Origin: CAG-791 sp002390025
GTDB taxonomy: Bacteria; Bacillota; Clostridia; Lachnospirales; Lachnospiraceae
Assembly (NCBI GenBank): GCA_946543465.1
Contig: CAMNLR010000049.1
Location: 1-11,396, forward strand
Reading direction: 5' to 3'
DNA: 11,396 bases
Shown: positions 5,834 to 11,396 of the stretch, in pieces
Layout of the letters: the number at the start of each line of letters is the position of its first letter
Numbering within the stretch: the stretch's first letter is position 1
Position numbers and translations under genes: made by a program
Notes under the pieces: generated by a model
Told to the model about the DNA's origin: nothing
Seen by the model: only the letters and a program-made list of their open reading frames with translations
The model's database searches: none

Positions 5834-6941
5834 TGATGTATGCGAGTTCATCGTCGATTGCCCTCACTCAACTGCTAAGGATGAAGGTGCGGGGTATCCT
5901 TTGATTCGAACTCCCAATATAGGACGTGGCAGACTGATTCTTAATGATGTTCATCGAGTGTCTGAGGCTGCTTATCAGAGAAGGAATCTCAGAGCCACGC
6001 CTCAAGATGACGATTTAATAATGGCGCGTGAAGCACCAGCAGGAAATGTAGCCATTATCAAGAACGGAGAGAAAGTCTGCCTTGGTCAAAGAACAGTCCT
6101 TCTACGCCCTGATAAGACGAAAGTTTATCCAGATTATTTGGCATACTACCTTCTTGCACCGCAGCAGCAGTATGGTCTGTTAGGAACTGCAAATGGTGCT
6201 ACTGTTGCCCACGTGAACATCCCAGTGATAAAAACACTGCCTGTGTCTCTACCACCAATTGAAGAACAGAAAAAGGCAGCTGACATTTTGATTGCCTATG
6301 ATGACCTCATCGAAACCAATCAGCGCCAGATCAAGCTGTTGGAGGAAGCAGCACAGCGGCTGTACAAGGAATGGTTTGTCGATCTGCGGTATCCTGGGCA
6401 TGAGGATGTGCCGGTAGTGGACGGAGTTCCGGAAGGATGGCAAAAGAAAAAGGTTACAGATCTTCTGCAAATCAGATATGGTAAAGATCATAAATCCCTG
6501 TCTGATGGTAATATCCCTGTCTACGGCTCGGGTGGCATCATGCGGAAAGTGAAGCCCATCCTGTATTCCGGCGAATCTGTTCTTATTCCCCGAAAGGGAT
6601 CTCTGAACAATATTCTTTATGTAGACGGAGATTTCTGGACTATCGATACGATGTTCTATTCCATTCCGCAGATGGAGAATATCGCAAAATACAGCTATTT
6701 GTTTTTATCGCGGTTGGACATGTACTCTTTCAACATTGGTGCAGCAGTCCCGAGTATGACAGTAAACATACTTGACGGTATCGATATCTTGCTCCCGAAC
6801 AAACATGTGCTGGCAATGTTTGAAGATCGAATAAAGATAATATTCGATCACAAGAAGCTATTAACCAAACAAAATGAATTAGCAAGCGAAGCCCGCAATC
6901 GTATTCTTCCCAAGCTCATGTCCGGCGAAATCGCCGTCTGA
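5823..6941 (+). CDS. hsdS: Type I restriction-modification specificity subunit HsdS
   Basis: HsdS recognises the bipartite DNA target and scaffolds HsdM and HsdR. Two target recognition domains are visible. TRD1 covers about residues 1-142 and includes YPLIRTPNIGRG and DDLIMAREAPAGNVAI. TRD2 covers about 205-335 and includes IPVYGSGGIMRKVKP and GAAVPSMTVNIL. Each is followed by a conserved helical spacer: LPPIEEQKKAADILIAYDDL and the following helix to KEWFVDLRYPG (139-191), and a shorter one at the C-terminus ending ILPKLMSGEIAV. At 372 aa it is a full-length two-TRD protein, a little short because there is almost no lead-in before TRD1. The ATG follows GGAGGG (5812-5817) by 5 nt and lies inside the cysteine-rich gene. 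No second hsdS, invertase gene or TRD-flanking inverted repeat is seen, so phase-variable shuffling is not suggested. The target sequence cannot be read from the protein by eye. Confidence 0.95.
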   Translation: MTLNDVCEFIVDCPHSTAKDEGAGYPLIRTPNIGRGRLILNDVHRVSEAAYQRRNLRATPQDDDLIMAREAPAGNVAIIKNGEKVCLGQRTVLLRPDKTKVYPDYLAYYLLAPQQQYGLLGTANGATVAHVNIPVIKTLPVSLPPIEEQKKAADILIAYDDLIETNQRQIKLLEEAAQRLYKEWFVDLRYPGHEDVPVVDGVPEGWQKKKVTDLLQIRYGKDHKSLSDGNIPVYGSGGIMRKVKPILYSGESVLIPRKGSLNNILYVDGDFWTIDTMFYSIPQMENIAKYSYLFLSRLDMYSFNIGAAVPSMTVNILDGIDILLPNKHVLAMFEDRIKIIFDHKKLLTKQNELASEARNRILPKLMSGEIAV

Positions 6942-6982
6942 GCATCCCGCTCCTATTCCGCAAAAGTGGAGGTGTACCCCAG

Positions 6983-9900
6983 ATGAGTTACGATTACTCT
7001 GAAAACATTCTGGTTCAGGAAAGCGCTGCCGCCCTGCTGCATGATGAGCTGGGCTGGGACGTTGTGCTCGCCTATAACCAGGAGGTGCTGGGTGAAAACG
7101 GAACTCTGGGTAGAAAAAGCTACCATGAAATCGTGCTGTGGCGGTACTTTCGTCAGTCCCTTCGGGAGCTGAACCCCTGGATCACGGACGCGCAGATTGC
7201 GGAAGCCTGCAAACTGCTGGACGCCCACCTGTCCTCCGCCTCCCTGCTGCAGATCAACGAGGAGAAATATTTCCTGATCCGGGACGGCATCCCGGTGACA
7301 ATCAAGCGTCCCGACGGCAAAAACGATACCCGCCGGGCCATGGTGATTGACTTCACGACTCCCGCGAACAACCATTTTCTGGCGGTGAAGGAGCTCAAGA
7401 TCCATGGAGATCTGTACCGCCGCCGGACGGACATCGTGGGCTTTGTCAATGGCCTGCCGCTGCTGTTCATCGAACTCAAGCGGAACGATATGGACGTGGA
7501 GAACGCCTACAATGATAACTATACCGATTATCAGGATACGATCCCGTTCCTTTTCTACTATAATGCCTTCCTGATGCTTTCCAACGGCCTGCAGGCCAAG
7601 GTGGGCACGTTGGGCAGCAAATACGAGTTCTTCCATGAGTGGAAGCGATTGGCGGAGGAGGACGAAGGAAACGTCGCCCTGGAAACCATGTTGCGGGGCA
7701 TTTGCAAAAAGGAGAACTTCCTCGATCTGTTTGAAAACTTCATCCTGTACGATCATTCCGATGGAAAGACGGTCAAGATACTGGCCCGAAATCATCAGTA
7801 CCTGGGAGTAAATGCCGCTGTACAGGCTTATGCCAACCGAAAACTTCGGGATGGCAAGCTGGGTGTGTTCTGGCATACGCAGGGCTCAGGCAAGAGCTAC
7901 TCCATGCTCTTCCTGGCGCAGAAGATCCGCCGGAAGTTCCAGGGCTCGCCGACCATTGTGGTGCTGACAGACCGGGATGAACTGAACAAGCAGATCTGTA
8001 GCACCTTTGAAGCCTGCGGATTGTTGGGGAAAGCCGAGGGGAAACAGTTCATGGCCACCAGTGGCTCTGACTTGATCAATAAACTGAAAGGCAATCCCAG
8101 CTACATCTTTACCCTGATTCAGAAATTCAATCAGCCAAACGAGGAGCCCATCATTCCGGATCACGATATCCTGATCATGTCGGATGAAGCGCATCGCAGC
8201 CAATATGGTATCTTCGCGGATAATCTGGAAAAGCTGCTGCCGACTGCATCCCGCATCGGTTTCACAGGCACGCCGCTGCTGTCCTCCAATGAGATCACTG
8301 CCCGCACCTTCGGCGGATATATCTCCGTGTACGACTTCAAACGGGCCGTGGAGGACAAGGCGACCGTTCCGCTTTACTATGAGAATCGCGGCGAGAAGAT
8401 AAAGGAAATCAGGAATCCGGAGATTACGGACAAGATACTGGACGCCATTGAAGCGGCAGATCTCGATCCCGATCAGGCAGAAAAAGTGATGCATGAGTTT
8501 GAAAAGGAAGTGCATCTCCTGACCGCCGAACCGCGTCTGAAGGCCATCGCGCATGACTTTGTGCAGCATTACAGCGATCTGTGGACAAGTGGCAAGGCGA
8601 TGTTCGTCTGCCTCAACAAGGTAACCTGCGTCCGCATGTACAACTATGTGCAGGATGAATGGCAGAAGGAAATAGCCGCCCTTGAGCAGCGAGTTCTTCA
8701 CGCGCCATCTGACCAGGAGCAGCAGGAGCTTTCCCGGAAGCTGACCTGGATGAAGGAAACCGAGATGTGTGTGGTTATCAGCCAGGAACAGAACGAAATT
8801 CAGACCTTCCGGCAGTGGAATCTGGACATCAAACCACACCGGGAGAAGATGGAAAAACGGGAACTGGACAAGGAATACAAGGATTCTGACAATCCCTTCC
8901 GGGTGGTTTTCGTCTGTGCCATGTGGCTGACAGGCTTTGATGTGAAGTCTCTGTCCTGCCTTTATCTGGACAAGCCCCTGAAGGCGCATACCCTGATGCA
9001 GACCATTGCCCGCGCTAACCGCGTCGCAGCCGGGAAGAGCAACGGCCTGATCATTGACTATATTGGCATTGTCGGTGCATTGAAAAAGGCTCTAAATGAC
9101 TATACGCAGAATGTCAATGGAACATCTCATGTTGACCCGACCGTGGACAAGGAAGAGCTGGTAGAACAAATCCTGAAGGCGGTTGCTGGTGCAGAGCAGT
9201 TGATGGACGAATGTGATTTCGACCTGGAAGCATTGATCCATGCGACCAATTTTCAAAAGCTTACTCTGCTTGCTGATGGAGCGGAGGCTATGTTCTCCAG
9301 CCCGGAGATCAGGAAAACGTTTAATACCTATGCCGGTGAAATCAGCAGGTTGATGAAATATCTGGATCGGGATGATATTTCGCAGGATACACGTGCGCAA
9401 ACCGATGCCATTCTGGCGGTTCAGCGTGAGATGCAGAAGAAGCGCAAGCACATCAACATCAATCCGCTGATGGTTGAGATTAACCGGATCATCAACGAGA
9501 ACATCGAAATCCAGCAACCGGAAGGCTCAGCTGTCATGGCAGAATCACGGCAGTTTGACATCAGCAAGATCGATTTCTATCTGCTGGCTCGGGAGTTCGC
9601 GCGCGTCAAGAGAAAGAACATGATGCTGAAGGAACTGGAAGACCTTGTCCAGGATCGTCTGGCAACCATGATGGCGGCGAATCCTGGTCGCGTGGATTAC
9701 TACAAGCGATATATGGATATCATCGAAGCTTACAACTCAGAGCAGGATCGGACCACCATCGAAAAGACCTTTATGGATCTGATGAATTTGGTGAAAGATA
9801 TGTCTGCGGAAGAACAACGGTATGTGAGAGAAGGCTTCTCCAGTGATGAAGAACTATCCATCTATGACCTGTTGTTTTCTGACAGCCTGTCGAAGAGCGA

Positions 9901-10129
9901 CATCCAGAAAATTAAGCAGCTATCCGTTGAGCTGCTGAAAAAGATCAAGGAACGCATCGCACAGATGGATCACTGGACGGACAAGGATGAGACCAGGGCA
10001 ACCGTCCAGAACCTGATCCGAGACGAACTCTACATGAATATCCCGGACAGCATGTTCGATCAGCTTGATCACTATCGCGAGGTCATCTACGAGCACGTGT
10101 ATACACACTATAAGGAAGCGGCCGCATAA
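6983..10129 (+). CDS. hsdR: Type I restriction-modification restriction subunit HsdR (translocase and endonuclease)
   Basis: HsdR uses ATP to pull DNA through the complex bound at an unmethylated target and cuts it at a distance. The N-terminal PD-(D/E)xK nuclease domain shows Asp150 (RRRTDIVGFVNG) and ELK at 164-166. The superfamily 2 helicase motor shows Walker A TQGSGKS (299-305), the DEAH box DEAHR (401-405), the TGTP motif (428-431) and motif VI QTIARANR (673-680). The C-terminal 300 residues are helical and charged, as in other HsdR proteins, and would contact the methylase core. Length is 1048 aa, within the usual 1000-1170. The start has GGAGG (6968-6972) 10 nt upstream, and the gap to hsdS is 41 nt without a visible promoter or terminator. 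All catalytic motifs are intact, so the system is probably active in restriction. Confidence 0.96.
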   Translation: MSYDYSENILVQESAAALLHDELGWDVVLAYNQEVLGENGTLGRKSYHEIVLWRYFRQSLRELNPWITDAQIAEACKLLDAHLSSASLLQINEEKYFLIRDGIPVTIKRPDGKNDTRRAMVIDFTTPANNHFLAVKELKIHGDLYRRRTDIVGFVNGLPLLFIELKRNDMDVENAYNDNYTDYQDTIPFLFYYNAFLMLSNGLQAKVGTLGSKYEFFHEWKRLAEEDEGNVALETMLRGICKKENFLDLFENFILYDHSDGKTVKILARNHQYLGVNAAVQAYANRKLRDGKLGVFWHTQGSGKSYSMLFLAQKIRRKFQGSPTIVVLTDRDELNKQICSTFEACGLLGKAEGKQFMATSGSDLINKLKGNPSYIFTLIQKFNQPNEEPIIPDHDILIMSDEAHRSQYGIFADNLEKLLPTASRIGFTGTPLLSSNEITARTFGGYISVYDFKRAVEDKATVPLYYENRGEKIKEIRNPEITDKILDAIEAADLDPDQAEKVMHEFEKEVHLLTAEPRLKAIAHDFVQHYSDLWTSGKAMFVCLNKVTCVRMYNYVQDEWQKEIAALEQRVLHAPSDQEQQELSRKLTWMKETEMCVVISQEQNEIQTFRQWNLDIKPHREKMEKRELDKEYKDSDNPFRVVFVCAMWLTGFDVKSLSCLYLDKPLKAHTLMQTIARANRVAAGKSNGLIIDYIGIVGALKKALNDYTQNVNGTSHVDPTVDKEELVEQILKAVAGAEQLMDECDFDLEALIHATNFQKLTLLADGAEAMFSSPEIRKTFNTYAGEISRLMKYLDRDDISQDTRAQTDAILAVQREMQKKRKHININPLMVEINRIINENIEIQQPEGSAVMAESRQFDISKIDFYLLAREFARVKRKNMMLKELEDLVQDRLATMMAANPGRVDYYKRYMDIIEAYNSEQDRTTIEKTFMDLMNLVKDMSAEEQRYVREGFSSDEELSIYDLLFSDSLSKSDIQKIKQLSVELLKKIKERIAQMDHWTDKDETRATVQNLIRDELYMNIPDSMFDQLDHYREVIYEHVYTHYKEAAA

Positions 10130-10136
10130 GAAATAT

Positions 10137-10162
10137 GGGTATCGCCCAAAGTGGCGATACCC
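10137..10162 (+). terminator. Intrinsic terminator of the NACHT-hsd operon, possibly bidirectional
   Basis: GGGTATCGCC (10137-10146) and GGCGATACCC (10153-10162) form a perfect 10-bp stem with a 6-nt loop, 7 nt after the hsdR stop codon. It is followed by GATTTTATTA, a moderately T-rich tail. The convergent polymerase gene ends at 10170. On the minus strand the sequence after the stem (ATATTTCTTA) is also T-rich, so the same hairpin may end both transcripts. Confidence 0.85.
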
Positions 10163-10169
10163 GATTTTA

Positions 10170-11396
10170 TTATGCTTTCATATAAAAGCTGCATTCGTAC
10201 CCGTCGGCCCGGAGCTCGATGCCCGGGAGCCATGGCGGCGACTGCCCCATGATCTCACAGGCTTTTTCCAAGGATGTGTCCATCGGAACCTCCAGTATTA
10301 CTTCATCGTGGACGTGCGCGACGATCCGGTATTCCCGCAGGTTCCACATGGCGTAGGCCAGCAGATCCCGGCAGACAGCCTGCGTGATGTTTTCCACGAT
10401 TTTTGGGCCGTAACTTTCCACCCGGCACCAGTGCTTCTGTGTGTCTGACCCGAAGTACGTGATGCTTTCCCCGCCGTACTGATTCTCCTCCAGCCGGGGC
10501 TTCAGGTATGCCAGATGCCTGCCGGATGGCAGCTTGATGAAAAGCACACCGCTTTTTATCTCAAAGTGTACATTTCCGACATGCTGAGGAATCCGAAGGC
10601 TGATCGCTGTCTTGGCTGCCCGGTCTACAGCCCACCAGTATTCTACGATTTTCGGATTGGCTTCGCGCCAGGCATCGACCAGCGGTCTCAACTCATTCTC
10701 CGGGATGCCCATGGCGGTCGCGCCCATCGCGATGAGCGCACCAGTGCTGCCGCCATAGCCCAAAGCCAGTTCGGCGACTTTGCCGCGCTGGCGGAGGTGG
10801 CCGTTTTCGCCGTTCTTGACCACCTTGCAGTGGAACATGCGGCTGGCGCTTTCGCAGTAAATGTCCCGGCCCTCGTGGAAAACATCGATCCGCCATTCCT
10901 GTCCAGCCAGATAGCTCAGGCACCGGGCTTCCACCGCGGAGTAGTCCGAGACGATGAATTTCTTTCCGTCCTCCGGGATGAAGGCAGTCCGGATCAGTTC
11001 CGAAAGCACGCCGGGTACGCTGTCGTAGAGCATGTTCAGCGTTTCATAATCGCCCTGCTTCACCAGATCCCGGGCCTGCTCCAGATCCGGGAGATGGTTT
11101 TGGGGCAGATTCTGCAGCTGAATCAGGCGACCTGCCCAGCGGCCTGTGCGCGACGCGCCGTAAAACTGAAAAAGACCATGACAGCGGCCGTCAGCGCAGA
11201 CGGTGTTGATCATCGCTTTGTACTTGCTGACGCTGCTCTTGGCGACCTGCAAGCGGAGCTTCAGTACCCGGGCCACATCTTCCGGCACGGTTTTGATCAG
11301 CTCGCTCGCTTCCTTCTTTCCTAGGCTTTCAACGACAATGCCGTGATCCGCAAGATACTGCTTCAGCTGCATGACAGAGTTCGGATTCTGCATTCC
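10170..11396 (-). CDS. Phage-type family A DNA polymerase, C-terminal polymerase domain (5' end beyond the window)
   Basis: The readable part (about 407 aa) contains the polymerase palm and fingers of a PolA-like enzyme. RTGRWAGRLIQLQNLP is the template-binding region. Motif A is FIVSDYSAVEARCLSYLAG, with the metal-binding Asp. Motif B is RQRGKVAELALGYGG. Motif C is VAHVHDEVILEVP, with the second catalytic Asp next to Glu. The frame is still open at the window edge. The first ATG inside (11393) is followed directly by well-conserved fingers-side sequence (NPNSVMQLKQYLADHG), so it is probably not the true start. Phage polymerases of this kind are about 630-680 aa with an N-terminal 3'-5' exonuclease domain, which would lie to the right. 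It would replicate the element. It converges with hsdR, with only about 40 nt between the two stop codons. Confidence 0.93.
   Translation of the reverse strand, partial: GMQNPNSVMQLKQYLADHGIVVESLGKKEASELIKTVPEDVARVLKLRLQVAKSSVSKYKAMINTVCADGRCHGLFQFYGASRTGRWAGRLIQLQNLPQNHLPDLEQARDLVKQGDYETLNMLYDSVPGVLSELIRTAFIPEDGKKFIVSDYSAVEARCLSYLAGQEWRIDVFHEGRDIYCESASRMFHCKVVKNGENGHLRQRGKVAELALGYGGSTGALIAMGATAMGIPENELRPLVDAWREANPKIVEYWWAVDRAAKTAISLRIPQHVGNVHFEIKSGVLFIKLPSGRHLAYLKPRLEENQYGGESITYFGSDTQKHWCRVESYGPKIVENITQAVCRDLLAYAMWNLREYRIVAHVHDEVILEVPMDTSLEKACEIMGQSPPWLPGIELRADGYECSFYMKA

Noticed and set aside
5823..6941. Phase-variable hsdS by inversion or TRD swapping
   Set aside because: No invertase, no second or partial hsdS and no matching inverted repeats around the TRDs were found in the window.
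6953..8989. Two long minus-strand open frames (about 307 and 367 aa) opposite hsdR
   Set aside because: They lie exactly antisense to a gene with complete, intact motifs. Their translations show no domain pattern, and such frames are expected opposite GC-rich third positions.
10515..11324. Plus-strand open frame of 269 aa opposite the DNA polymerase gene
   Set aside because: The minus strand carries polymerase motifs A, B and C in one frame; the plus-strand translation is low-complexity and resembles no protein.
1..11396. CRISPR arrays, tRNA or rRNA genes, insertion sequence transposases
   Set aside because: No regularly spaced repeats with spacers, no cloverleaf-like sequence and no transposase motif were seen on either strand.

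Overview
The window looks like part of an integrated mobile element (prophage or integrative element) in a Gram-positive host, most likely a Clostridia-type Firmicute. The grounds are strong GGAGG-type ribosome binding sites, a phage-type family A DNA polymerase, a sigma-region-4-like protein and a tyrosine recombinase remnant. The genus cannot be fixed from the sequence alone.

Layout. The two ends carry element backbone genes on the minus strand. At the right (10170-11396) lies the polymerase part of a family A DNA polymerase, cut by the window edge. At the left (263-952) lies a protein with a C-terminal sigma-70 region-4-like helix-turn-helix. It is followed, still on the minus strand, by the last part of a tyrosine recombinase gene (210-1) that has lost its 5' portion. 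Between these backbone genes, in the opposite direction, sits a five-gene plus-strand cargo block (1348-10129).

The cargo appears to be one operon. A good extended -10 promoter (1183-1211) precedes a leader of about 130 nt that contains a cluster of four GATC sites arranged in inverted repeats and a four-unit 10-nt tandem repeat ending 3 nt before the first start codon. The genes are: a NACHT-family STAND NTPase (807 aa), HsdM (607 aa), a 75-aa cysteine-rich protein of unknown function, HsdS (372 aa) and HsdR (1048 aa). The first four are joined by a 14-nt gap, a 4-nt ATGA overlap and an 11-nt overlap; hsdR follows 41 nt after hsdS. A perfect 10-bp hairpin with a T-rich tail closes the operon and separates it from the convergent polymerase gene.

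How it may work. HsdM, HsdS and HsdR make a complete, apparently intact type I restriction-modification system. The NACHT protein is related to the bacterial NLR-like defence NTPases, which are thought to sense phage products and trigger an effector response. Its place as first gene of the RM operon suggests a two-layer defence in which the NACHT protein either complements or guards the RM complex; this is inference. The cysteine-rich protein wedged between hsdM and hsdS is the least explained gene and may be an accessory RM subunit or regulator. The NACHT gene is visibly more AT-rich than hsdM and hsdR, which suggests the operon was assembled from parts of different origin.
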